Shown: piece by piece, positions 45,828 through 57,116 of the stretch
How the letters are laid out: every line of letters starts with the position of its first letter
Numbering within the stretch: position 1 is the stretch's first letter
Assembly (NCBI GenBank): GCA_025093985.1
Contig: JACAAK010000007.1
Span: 806,001 to 870,000 of the forward strand
Origin: Calvatia gigantea
Taxonomy: Eukaryota; Basidiomycota; Agaricomycetes; Agaricales; Lycoperdaceae
Reading direction: 5' to 3'
Length of the DNA: 64,000 nt
Program-made: the position numbers and the translations under genes
Notes under the pieces: model-generated
What the model was told of the DNA's origin: nothing
Seen by the model: the letters and a program-made list of their open reading frames with translations, nothing else
Databases searched by the model: none

Positions 45828-47410
45828 TGGTGGTGGTCGTTAGAAGGGAGCTGGCCGTGTACTTCATCCGAGTTCCGCTACCATGAGCGGTCAGCGCTTG
45901 TCGAGCTATCAGAACAATAAACAGTCTCAAAGGAGCAATGTGGAATTGAAAAAAATGCAGGGTGTCCTACTTTTGTCTGAGCATCGTAAACGTGACTACT
46001 CTAGAAGACAATAGAAAGTGAGATGTTCCAACTACCTACGGTAGCTACAGTTAGTCTCTGAGCTTATTAGACTCCCAGGCGATTGGCGATTAGGCAAGAC
46101 GGTGAGTAAAAACTATAATGTTTTTGAAGGAACCTAGATGACGCTTTCCACCAGGCTGCAAGTTGTGTATGACACATTTGTAGTTCGAGCCGTTCGTTAG
46201 GATTACGACTGAGGCCAGACTCGATCTTGTTGCAAATGATACAAGTATTACCTACGATCCATATCACATTTCTTTACATTCCGCATAAGGTTGAAAAAGA
46301 TGCAAGCTTGAACACACGAATAGTCACAAGAGCCTGACGTCGTGATGAATGGCCACGATCTTCCTTGGCCCTAGGGTAGGGGATGGGTGGGTGGTATGTG
46401 TTGCACTGCAAAGGGTGCTTACATGACACAGCGTTGCACTATGGAGGTGTGTGGTTTCCCATACGGGACATGGAATTTTTGCTTGCATTTTATCTCCGAG
46501 GCGGGGAATGCTGCCGCTAGAAAAACCAACTCCTAGATCTCCTGACGCGCCATCTCAAGTCCCGGATGGGTGGGGCAGAGATATAGAAGCCTCCCCCAGT
46601 GACCAGTGACCTAGTCCCTGTCCCCAGACGTCCGTTGCCTGGAGTTTGAAATTCTGCAGAAATGAATGTTTCTCCGGACTCGGAATGTTTTTGCTAAAGC
46701 AGGAAGGAGGGGTCAAAAACGCTGCAGGGTTTGGGTTGTGGTATATGAGAACAGGAGATTCTTATTTGGGAAGTCTTCAACCGCGAGGAGTGCCATGTTA
46801 TATTAAAGGGCTTTTCTGCTGTTTGCGTAGTGAGGGTTGGAAAGAGTTCAATGTTTAGAAGCAGCTACGGTGAAGGTGGAGGTCCTAGTGGAGGGGAATT
46901 AGACATCATAATTTGCCATCTTCACCTCGAATCTCCGAGTGGGTTCTGAATCTGGTTTTAGAATTTTTAACAACAGGCTGATGTTTTCAACGAGTTGAGT
47001 GTTGGTTTTGGGCGGTCGATCGAGGTCCAAGAGTTTGGAGTCCCTTTAGTCTGGGTTTTCGTTGCTTCCGACCTGTGTGGGCAACAAGAGGAAAATGTGA
47101 CAATGACAACCTCAATTTGTCCGGGCCCAGGAGCCCTCAAGGCATCCTCTTCCCATTTAACTGCGGATTTTTTGCAACCACAATGGGCTAGCTGGTGATA
47201 CAATTCTATGAGGAAACCTAGCACAAACTCACAACCCTTGAAGGCAAGGGCTAAGGCCAAAAGCTTAAGGCTTGAAGGTCTCAGGTCTGACTTTGTGGCC
47301 CGCGGGAACGACCTTCTTTTCGTGATGGGCTCCTGTTCCTGAAGCAGTTCGGTCCGATCAAGGCTGCGGGGCTATGTCGGTTGACCGTTAACGTTGCGTG
47401 TTTATTATGT
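45828..47410. other. Long stretch without a supported gene
   Basis: Only short frames without domains are seen (for example - 46067-46267, + 46646-46858, - 46967-47260). This is probably the promoter region of the GNAT gene plus non-coding DNA. Confidence 0.4.
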
Positions 47411-48848
47411 ATGTTGAGGTCCAAATTCCTTGCCCGCATTTTACGCCGCATCTTTCCTAGTGTATTATCTGAGCTACATAACCCCCATCATCTCCTTCCG
47501 ACAGAACATTGGCTCCTCATCTTCCGTGATATCCTCCAACTCCCGACCATACTTTCTGATGCCTCTCTTGACGAAGAGGATAACGACAGTATCACAGCCC
47601 TATACCAACCATTTTCAGATCGAAGAGACCGTATACTGGCATCATATGCGCGACAACGGCACTACCTTCTCTCGACGTGTAGATGATGGCATACTCTGGT
47701 GACGGCGGAGTTTAACCTACCCCACATAATCATTGGTCGTGGTGCAGAACATTTGCTAGAGAGACTCGGGCATGCCCCAGAAAAGGCTGCCTTGGTTCGA
47801 CAGGTACAGCTTTATCTTGGAAATCAAGGACCAGATGGTCCAGACCCTCATACTTTGAGGAATATCCTTGCACTTTGCCCCTCGGTCCGTCGGCTTGTAC
47901 GGGTAGATCGGGTGGATTCTGGCTCGGGAAGGAGTTCGAAAAGAAAGCCGAGCCAGATAATAACTAGAGCCGCATTTCCTCAATCCACTCTTCACGCGCT
48001 CCAGTAAATTGACTGGAATATGGGTGGCGGGACCGATAGCATCCTCTTCTCCACCCTGTTACGCAAGGTGGAGAATTTGGATACTTTGGATACCCTCACC
48101 CTAGGTTCTTATAATGATGACATCGTCGACAGTGCACTCCTTCCATTATTCATTTCGCATATCAACATCAGAGTCCTCCGTATCGAGTTCAAGGTCGACT
48201 GGAACACAACCATCAATGGTTTCTTCCCTCGCCTCCAAGTCCTTATCATCACGATTCAGTCCCTCTCTTCATTATTCCACCTTGTCTCAGACCAGGACGG
48301 GTTCAGTATACAGCTTCGCATTCTCGAACTTGTCGGGGAGCCGCTCAGTGCACGCAAGCCAACCTCCAGATCCGAGCATGCTAAGTTTCGTGCTCGGACA
48401 CTTAACGAGTCTAGGGAATTTTTGCCTGGATGACTTAACATACTATTATCAAAGCAAGCCATTGGCGGCTTCGAACGATTCCGTCAGGTGTATACGGGTA
48501 CGCCTTAGAGTTGGGACTGATCTCGCCTATCTGGAGTCGCAGGCTTGCCAGGCTCTTTTCTCAAAGCAAAGATTTCCAGCGTTGGAGCAGGTTGTTGTGG
48601 ACGGAGCAAGCGGGCTAAGGGAACCGACGGGTCCGTTGTTCTGTCAGTGGAAGGAGCAGTTGTGGGAGCCATGGCATAACAGTCTCCCTCTCAACCTAGA
48701 AAGTCAGTGGGGTGGTTCTTGGGCAGTTAAAATGACGTTTCATTTTTCGTCAGTTAGTTCTACTCTCCATTGTCCGTGTCTTGAAAGTCCTGGTTGTCGC
48801 CCTAATGTTTGTAACAAAATGTTTGCCCTTCATATGGGACCTGGTTGA
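47411..48848 (+). pseudogene. F-box/LRR-like gene with nonsense codons and a frameshift
   Basis: From ATG 47411 (MLRSKFLARILRRIF) the frame reads through LPTEHWLLIFRDIL, an F-box-like start, then YARQRHYLLSTCR, a TGA at 47684-47686, WHTLVTAEFNLP, LVRQVQLYLGNQG, LRNILALCPSVRRLVRVD, STLHALQ, a TAA at 48005-48007, IDWNMGGGT and LFSTLLRKVENLDTLDTL, to LRILELVGEPLS. Around 48390-48430 the coding signal moves to another frame (GHLTSLGNFCLDDLTYYY, LEQVVVDGASGL). Both stop codons fit C-to-T changes of CGA and CAA. The layout (F-box, then LRR-like segments scored by 'CPSVR' blocks) is common in agaricomycetes. The two nonsense codons are harder to explain by indel-type assembly errors, so this is the best-supported pseudogene in the window. 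Confidence 0.6.
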
Positions 48849-49225
48849 CCTGGGCAATGGAACGGTTGCACGACTCTCAACCCTTTGCACCGCTTTTGTA
48901 CTCTGTTTGCCCTCAGGATGTTTCTCGATTCCTCGTTCCACTCCTGCTCCGTTTTGTCTACGAGGGCTTCTGCTCCCCATCGTCCGCTTTATGCCAGTGT
49001 GTTTACGACTTATTGCGCCGTTCTGGCAACCATCACCAGGCTCGTAAGTCCCAAATGGAAATCAAGCATCGTTTCAATGAGACAGTAGTGAAAGAAAATA
49101 GGATGATTGATGAGAACAGAGCATGATGTTTGGGGTGAGACAAAACTATAGGAGACGAGTATTGAAGTCCGTTAAGCTTCTAGAACACGATATACCTTTC
49201 CATGGTGTAAGCCATTAATCTGGTG
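48849..49225. other. Spacer
   Basis: Open frames here may be degraded 3' parts of the F-box-like pseudogene. The 3' end of the minus-strand BBC1-like gene starts at 49226. Confidence 0.35.
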
Positions 49226-52200
49226 TCATGTAGAAATCCAACCCACCTTGACCAATCCACTCTTTAAATCCTCTAGACGGTAACTCGCAGCCTCGACCGT
49301 CTATGATACCGTTAGTGTCCATCCCATCCACCAGATCCGAAGAAAACTACAATCTTACCTGCTGGCCAACGTGCTGGTTCGCTTGGAACACCCGGGTCTT
49401 GCTCTTCTTCGGCTCAAATTCACTGACAATACCAACCACAGGCCCCGTCCCTCCCTCCGCTTCACCAACACCCACATGCAACTGATAACCACCCAGTACC
49501 TTTATGTCCTTTGAACCTCGCACCAACAAGTTCAATCACGTCACCTGGCATGATCTCGCTCGCTCTCTTCTGCACCTGTGTCCCATTCTGCACATACACC
49601 AAATATCCATAAGGGATCTGCTTTGATTGTGGCCTTGCCGCATTTGGTACTTCTCTAAGCACTGCGTCTACGAATCCTCGGTATGTTCCATCTCCAACAA
49701 GGGCCTTTTTGGATTGGTCGTGCATTGTAGTCGCGATTTCGCAGATCTGAACACCGACGCGACCCCACATTGCCATCAAATCGTCTGCATTCAAGTGGAG
49801 TGCCTCCGGGGACTTTCGGTGCAGGTGCGGCCGGCGGTGGCACAGGAACGGGGGTAGGCTGGGAGGGAGGCTGAGGAGTGGACAACTGGCTATCGTCCAA
49901 TGCGTCGGACCACGACGCCGACAGGTCTCCACCTAATGATGAACTCGGGATGGCAGGTAATTCCCAATGGGATGAAATGCTATCGGCCAGTGAGGCTGCT
50001 TGGGGCGGGGGGTGCCATTCTTGTGGGCGGAGGACCCCTATGCGGAGGTCTCGCAGGTGGTGGTGGTGGGGCCTCTTCTCTGGCGTCGTCCCCACCGTCA
50101 CTGACGACCTTTGGCTCGTCGATAATCACATACTCGGATTGTTGTGATGGACCCTGCTGACCCATGTTTGTCTGTGTCGCCGATTTCACACTGGCCCTTC
50201 TGAATGGTACTGGGACAGGAACAGGTGGTCTGGTTGTTGGGGGTGGGGGGATCGATATAGGGATTGTTGGGGTGGTAATTGATTGCCCTGTTTGTCTCCT
50301 TTTTGTCGGCCGTGCAGGTGGAGGTGGTGGAACTTCCTCTCCAGATCCTTCTTCAGAACCCTTGACATCTTCATACCCGACTTCCTCCATTTCACTCTCC
50401 TCTGCTTCGACTTTCACTCCATCTTCTGAAGCTCCTGATTCGCTCGCACCTGAATCCCCTTTGCCTGGAGCGGGAGCGGCCTGTGGTTCATGCCGAAGGA
50501 CATGAGACTGTCGTGGGGGGGCCATAGGCATCATTCCAATCCTCATCCCTCCCATCCCAGCAAGCTTCGCGGCAATCCTCTCTCTCCTCGCTCTCTCTTC
50601 CTCTTCATTTTCTTCCTCGTTTCCACCACTAGCCTCGTCCCTCGCTACTCCGTGACCCGGCTGTTCGAGTTCTTCTTCATCCCCTACCTTAGTCTCAGGG
50701 TACTCGCTGGAGCTCTTGCGCGGTACGGGAATAGGCGGATGTCCAGGAACAGGAGCAGCCCCGAATTTGATTCCACCCAACCTGGCCATGCGTTCGGCAA
50801 TCGTCTGTTTTCTGGCCTTCTCGACGGTCCTCCTTGGGCTCGATCTCCTCGTCTGATTTCACCTTCTTGGTTTCTACGGGTACAGGCGGCCTCGGAACAT
50901 TCGCAGCACTAGGAGGGGGGAAGCGACGAACTCAATGACCTTGCCAAATTCTGACCTTGCCCTTGGCCTCCTTGTACTTGGTCGACTTGTGGTAGTTGAG
51001 TCTGTGCCTGAGGGCTGACATATGAGTTCCGCGCGCTCGGACTGTAGAAAGTTGGGTCAATAGGGTCTGCACCAGAAACGACGCATCAGTTCATGTCCCA
51101 CATCCCGCAACCCAGAATGAACACGCACCTCCTTCATCTTCATCTAATACCTCCTTATCTATCTCCTCTGGTGGAGGAGCAGGAACCCCACGGCTGGGCG
51201 CATGTATGGTCCCAGCACTCACTGGTAGAGGCGGGGGGACAGTCAATGGCACCTCTCCCCGGTCTAGCTTCTCCGACAGTGGTCGTGTCCTCAACACCTC
51301 TTCTTGTTGGTAATCATCTCCCTCATCGTCATACTCCGATCCTGATTCCTCCACTTCTCCTTCCAGAGTTGGAACGGGTAACGGCGCTGATGGGGTAGGT
51401 GGTGGAGGCACGCTCCGGCTTGGTTTCGCGCTCCCACCGACATTCATGCGGACGGGCAACGGAGCTCCCGAAGCATTCGACGTCGAGTCCGTATCCCGAA
51501 TCCTCAGAAGGACCTCTGCTCCCAGCTCCCAGATCAGAACCAGCACTCTCAGGAGCGCCGGGAGGAGGAACGTGCAAAGGCGGTTCGCTCTCCTCTCCCT
51601 CATCAACTTCTCCACCTGTAGCCAACGTCCTATACTCCGTCCCAGTAGCAGCTTTCGGTGGTGGAACGAAGAGCGTGGATTGCGCGAGTTCCGAACCACC
51701 TCTCCTCACCTCCGTCATCCCCTACTACTTCGTCTCTACCTGCCCGCACCTCATCACCCGCATCAACCTCGTAATCGAGTTCTCTCCTGCTTTGTTCAGG
51801 CGGGGACTGCGTGACCAACCTCCTAGGTGGCGAGGGCCCGCTCAGCCTTTCACCAGACGATTCCCTTCGACTCGGTTCCGGTACAATCCTCGGCGGAAGG
51901 GGGGCGCTGGCAGTAGCGGAAGTATCGGAATATGAACCCTTGTGCAGAGGAGACCTAGATGGAGGTGGAGGGATCACACTCGCAACCACACGCGGATCTA
52001 CCATCCCATCATCATCACTATCACTCCGTTGGTGATGTGCAAATCCTGTTCCGCCGCAGTCCTGGGAACCGAAGAAGATCCGTCGTGCTTCACCTGCGGC
52101 ACCACTGCGCTGGTGGTAGAGGTGATGGTATCCGAAAATGCGGATGCGATTAAGGGAACCCGAGGGGGTGGTCGAGGCGTAACGTCGTCATAATCGACGT

Positions 52201-54410
52201 CGTGAGTGCTATCGTCGTATTGTGATTCTCTCGCGTAGAGCGTATTCTCTAACAATTTGGGAAGGGAAAAACAGAAATAGGAACGTCGTCAATACGGTTG
52301 TTCACGGGGTAGGAAGGCAGAGAGGGATAAACGGATCAATTCCATAGTTAGATTTTATGTATGTGAAATTGAAGAAAAAAATCCCCGAGGGTAATGGGGG
52401 CACAACAACGGGAATTTGAAATTGATGAGAACCGGCAGATCAACGCTCCAGGATGTCGGGATATCAGAACCGGGGAGGAGAGGGGGTGTAAAAAAGAGAA
52501 GAAATTGGAAGAAAATTTAATATTTACCATCCTGTTCCTTTCCATGCTCAGCCACCTCGCTATGCTTATCGTCATCGCTAACACTCGGCTTCTTGATCGG
52601 TTTCTCAACATCTACTACGCCGAGCGGCGACCCGGATGCAACCATCTCCCCTTCCTCGCTTTCGGAAATCACGGACTCCGGCCCCTCGACAATCTCCTTG
52701 ATTCCTTCAACCTCCTCAACTTTCTTGATAGACTTGACAGAACCCACACTGGACCTCCTAGCTACTCCCGCACCAGCACCTGTCCCAGCAGTGGTAGGCC
52801 CCTCAATCAAATCAGCACTAGCCCTCCTCCCAACAACAGAACCAGCACTATCCCTCCTCAAACTAGCAGGTTTCTCAGGCGGAGGAGGCGGTGAACCGAT
52901 ACTGGATTTCCTAACAGGGGGTGGCGGCGAAGTCGGCGGAGAACCAATAGACCCGGCAGAGGTTCTGCGGATGGACATAGGGGGTAACGCGAATGGATTA
53001 ACACCACCCATTTTTGCGAGTTTCTCGGCAACGCGTTTTTTACGCGCTTCTTCGCCCTCCTCCGCCTCTTCTTCCGCCTGTGCTTCCCGCGGCTGCTCTT
53101 CTTTAAGTTCGGATTCTTTAACCTCAACCTCAGCAACAGGTTGGGGAGGCGAGATGGATGCGTCTTGCCCACCCTCGTCATCTTTTACTTCTTCGGCGGT
53201 ATCAGACGGGACTTGGACCACTTCAACAGGGGCGATGACGTCACCCGTATCAGAGGGTACGATCGCAGGTTCGGCGCTGTCTTCTGCGAGCGAGGCAGGA
53301 ATCTCGGCGGGAGGAACAGGACTTTCTTCGGCAGATGTAACGCCGGGAGATGTAGATTTGGCGGATTTGCGACGGGGAGGTCCAGCACGTTTGGGCATAG
53401 CCGGGACTGGCATTGACGTCGGTGGGCGGGGAGATGATTCTAGATTGACCCATCAGATTTAGAGAAGGAAAATAGAAAGGAATATGAAATAGGACTAGCC
53501 TTGTTCTGTAGTGGTTTCTGTGGTAGTTTCCACAGGCGCTTCTAAAAATGAGATTATGTGTGATATACATCTGAGATAACTCAACAGACAGACCTTCTTC
53601 GGCTTTGGGTGGCTCAGGCTCAGCAGATGGTTTCTTCGCAGGTGGAGGAACACCAGGGCGAGCGAACAAAGGAGGACCCATCCCAATACGCGCGCCACCG
53701 AGCTTGGCCATTCGTGCTGCAATCGCTGCTCTCCTCTGTCTCTCTTCCTCTTCCTCGTCCACTTGAGCGTCTTCTTTCTCTGCGCTCTCTTCACCTTGAC
53801 CATCGTCTACCTCAGCAACTTCGCCAACATGCTCCTTGTCATTTCCACTCTCTTTTTCAAGTCCAGATTCCGGCGATCGTATGATAGTAGGAGGCGATTT
53901 GACCGATGATAGTTTAGGAGATGTCAGGACCTCGCCCTCAGGCTCCCCGCCTTCCTCTTTGGGTTTCTCTGCTTCATCGTCTTCACCGATGGCAGGAGTC
54001 GAAACCACAGCTGGAGGAGGTTTCCACTTGGGCTTATTCTCAGCTGCAGGTTTAGGTGGAGTAGAAGGCGGGGCAGAACCACCAAAGCCTCCTCTGCCTT
54101 GCAAGGCAGCCATACGTTCCTTCAAACTACCACCAGCACGGGTGATACTCTCTTTGGCATCTGTAGCGTTCATAGCTCCAACTCCAGCCCTCACTACACC
54201 TTCTGTAGTACCACCTCCCGTGGATGGAGAAGCAGCAGGAGAATCAGGCGGAGAAGGTTGTTTAGGTTTCCATGTCGCGAAACCTGCCGGCTTTGGGCGT
54301 GGTGGGGGTGGACCTGCAGGCTGAGAGGCAGCAGCCTTGTTCTCGAAAGCTGCGATTCTGTCGCGCAGAGAGCCAGGTTTTGGCTTTGGAGGCGTGTTTG
54401 GGTCGGACAT
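49226..54410 (-). CDS. bbc1: BBC1/MTI1-like actin-patch protein, several apparent base insertions
   Basis: A large proline-rich endocytic/actin-cytoskeleton protein; BBC1 in yeast binds type I myosins at cortical patches. ATG 54410 opens MSDPNTPPKPKPGSLRDRIA. Four copies of a short motif recur: ARMAKLGGARIGMGP, AEKLAKMGGVNPFA, AAKLAGMGGMRIGM and AERMARLGGIKFG, within long acidic and poly-Pro stretches. Near the end comes the compact BBC1/AIM3-type domain: LHLNADDLMAMWGRVGVQI, TYRGFVDAVLREVPNAAR, LVYVQNGTQVQKRASEIMPG, YQLHVGVGEAEGGTGPV, FQANQHVGQQ and YRLEDLKSGLVKVG. I saw no N-terminal SH3 domain. About 1,400 residues. Single extra bases break the frame near 49497, 49807, 50007-50012 (a six-G run), 50823, 51493 and 51701. 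One intron (after TTTEQ, near 53513) has a GC donor. Confidence 0.85.
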
Positions 54411-54465
54411 GGCGGTATGTTCGCAGTCTCAACAGCTTTCAAGCTCAAGAATCCCGCTCATTTAA

Positions 54466-56247
54466 TTACGTATTTACATGTGTTTGCTTACTCTCGCGTT
54501 TCTGCATCCAAAATGGGCCTATGTACAATGTCAGAAAACATTTCGGACAACCAGCGACTTCGTCAAAAGCTCACCGACTGGATCTTCGGCGTCATGAAAG
54601 ACTGTCGTCCAGGACCCCAGCACACCAAATGACGAACCGATACCACCAACCTGAATTCCAACAGAACTTGCAAAGCCGGTTTTAGTCAAATAGCCCCTGA
54701 CCTCCGTGACGTATTACCACTGCCTGCGTACCTCCAGATTGCTGCTGGCGCCGCTCCCATCTCACCAGAGTACTATTCAAAGTCAGTGGGAACCACTCTA
54801 CACAAAGTAGATACACCCACAAATTGCCATTTGACTTGATTGTCGCTCGTCAACTGCACACAACCATACATCGTAGACGTCGACGGTGGCTCCATCGCTC
54901 CCACAAACCCAATCAGTGGTCTTCCTGGATGTTCTGGGTCGTTTGCTATCTTCGTTACATGTAACGTTACCTCTAGCCGGTGGAACACCTCCATAAAATC
55001 TTCCTCCTCAAAGAGCGAGGTATCCAATATTCCATTGGCATCGGCAGTTTCGTTATAGGCTATTGAAGACTTTTTGAGCATTAGCACTCTTATGTAGACA
55101 TAGACGCACCTATGAGTTCACGGTGATCAGTAAAACAAAAACACACAATCCATCTCCCTTCGATCCTAGCCCAATCCCCACCCTCGGGGACTGCCTCCGT
55201 CTCCTCGCCTGGAACCTCTACAAGGGGTATCCCTCTCAATCCATACCTCCTCGGCACCACCACCTGGGTAAACGGCATACTCAACGGATAAATCATATAC
55301 TCAAACCCATCCGGCCCATCCTCTGCGCCGAAGATCCTATTCTCCACCAAATCTTTCACGGAAGTCCAGACGATATGCATAGACACCATATGGTGTATCC
55401 GCTGTAAATGCTCCCAATTCACACATTGTCCCTCACTCCTCAACGGCCCGTACTCATTCTCCGCTGTATACCGCCGCATATCATATACGTACGCTCGACT
55501 CTTCACTCTGGTACTTTTGGCAAGATCTCCCCGCGTGATACCAAACAATAGATGGAGCTGCGCGAACAACTGTACCGTTTCTTCCTCCCAACCCGATTTC
55601 GGTGGTACCCGCCAGTCCTGTGAGTTTCCACCTTCATCAGATTCAGATCGTATACCTCGTTCAATCACGTCCAGAAACTTCTTCAGCACTACAGGCACCC
55701 AAACCAAGTTCCTCGCAAGGTCCGATCCTTCATACTCACCCACTCGCCCTTGCACGGGCGGGACCCAATGAACGAGTCCTAAAAAGGTTTTCAGCACGTC
55801 CCGTAGTTCTCCTTCGTCTCTGCACAACTTCGCATCCCCAACTACTGTCCGCGCACGAATAACTTTTTGTAACTCCTCCCGCCAATCAATTCCATCGTCA
55901 TCTTCACCTCCTCCATCCTTCTCAAGTCCTTGGTCACGCGACGCCGATACCCGTGGCTCACCAAGCCAATTCAAGCACATTCGTAGATCGTCGAGCGGTT
56001 GTGCAAGGTACAATGCCCTCCAAAACGCCTTCCTCCCTCTGGCCCTCGTCTTCCTCTCCCGATCTGCACCCTTACTTCCTGATACTGGTTCCCCGTCGTA
56101 GACAATGCTATACATCCTCCTACAACCCATCGCAACCCTCGCCACATCCACCGGATCGCAAAGCACCAAAATCTCTTCTACGAGCTCGTGCGGGAGACCC
56201 ATCATACCCTGACTTGTAGCTTGTACCTCTCCATCACCTCCATTCAT
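54466..56247 (-). CDS. F-box protein (substrate adaptor of SCF ubiquitin ligase)
   Basis: ATG 56247 opens MNGGDGEVQATSQG, followed by the F-box: GLPHELVEEILVLCDPVDVA and RVAMGCRRMYSIVY. The next region reads FWRALYLAQPLDDLRMCLNW, ELQKVIRARTVV and LVHWVPPVQGRVGEYE. Later exons give YNETADANGILDTSLFEEED, PLIGFVGAMEPPSTSTMYG, VGIQVGGIGSSFGVLGSWTT and GPFWMQKRESK, ending with TAA at 54466-54468. The C-terminal part is a conserved agaricomycete F-box-associated region that should recognise the target; which target is unknown. Four introns were traced, about 500 residues, frame intact. The bbc1 start codon lies only 55 bp downstream on the same strand. Confidence 0.87.
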
Positions 56248-57116
56248 CGTCCAATCTTTTCTCTCGATTTAAGCGTGTTCAAAAGTTCAGATACTCGTGC
56301 TAAGCGCCAAAGCAGGGGTAGAAAGAGCGCAGAGTGTGGGTGGTTTAGTTCGAAGGGGGCTTTTGGGTGCCAACAATCGCGATTTCCCGGTGTTGCCGGT
56401 ATTGATCTCTCTCACCTTGTTTCTTCGCCGATTCTACATACCTCTCGGCGTAATCACATATCTAATTGTGAGAGATCATTTACATGACAATGATGACGTA
56501 GCATGGCAAATTGCTATTTCTGGTTGTGGAGGTGTTGATAGAAGGTTACACGGTCCGGATCCCGCTTGCTGTTTCAACCGAACAATGTCGTCTTTTTCCT
56601 GTTTTACTTTTTCCTCATATACGCTGCGCCGACGAGTCGATGTGATACAAGTAATATTGATATCATGCCGGCTTCAAAAAGTGTGAAGTATGTTGTATTG
56701 GAGAATATGTTGGAAATCAAGTCGAACAATCAAAAATGTCCGGTGGAATTTTTTTCCTTTGTGCCACCCACCATCCCCTAGACATGTTTCGCTAATCGTC
56801 CCAGTTTTCATTGGTTGCCATAGATATAAATATTGTAGCCTACCGGCATGTGCACTTGCTCTTTTGCCTCCCAATAATTGAGTCGTTATGCTCGCTTTAG
56901 TCCTTCAACAGAATATACTTTTCGAATCTAATACTGATACCAATGTGGCTGGTGCCACATCAGCTTAGTTGGCACGGTGTATACACGACTGAAAGCAAAA
57001 AACTGCAAAGCCGTGGTGAGCCTAATATAAAGGGGATAATCATAATCTCCTTCGAAACATGCACAGTTTGAACTTAAGGACAACCATGGTATCAATAGCG
57101 AACTCGTTGAGATGAC
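56248..57116. other. Spacer without a supported gene
   Basis: Promoter side of the F-box gene and 3' flank of the first BTB gene. Only short unconserved frames. Confidence 0.4.

Noticed and set aside
52593..53462. Long plus-strand open frame (289 codons) opposite BBC1
   Set aside because: It is the antisense shadow of a Pro/Ser/Glu-rich coding exon; such composition keeps the opposite strand open. The minus strand has introns, domain motifs and conserved order. The same holds for the plus frames at 51399-51935, 50164-50505 and 53836-54324.
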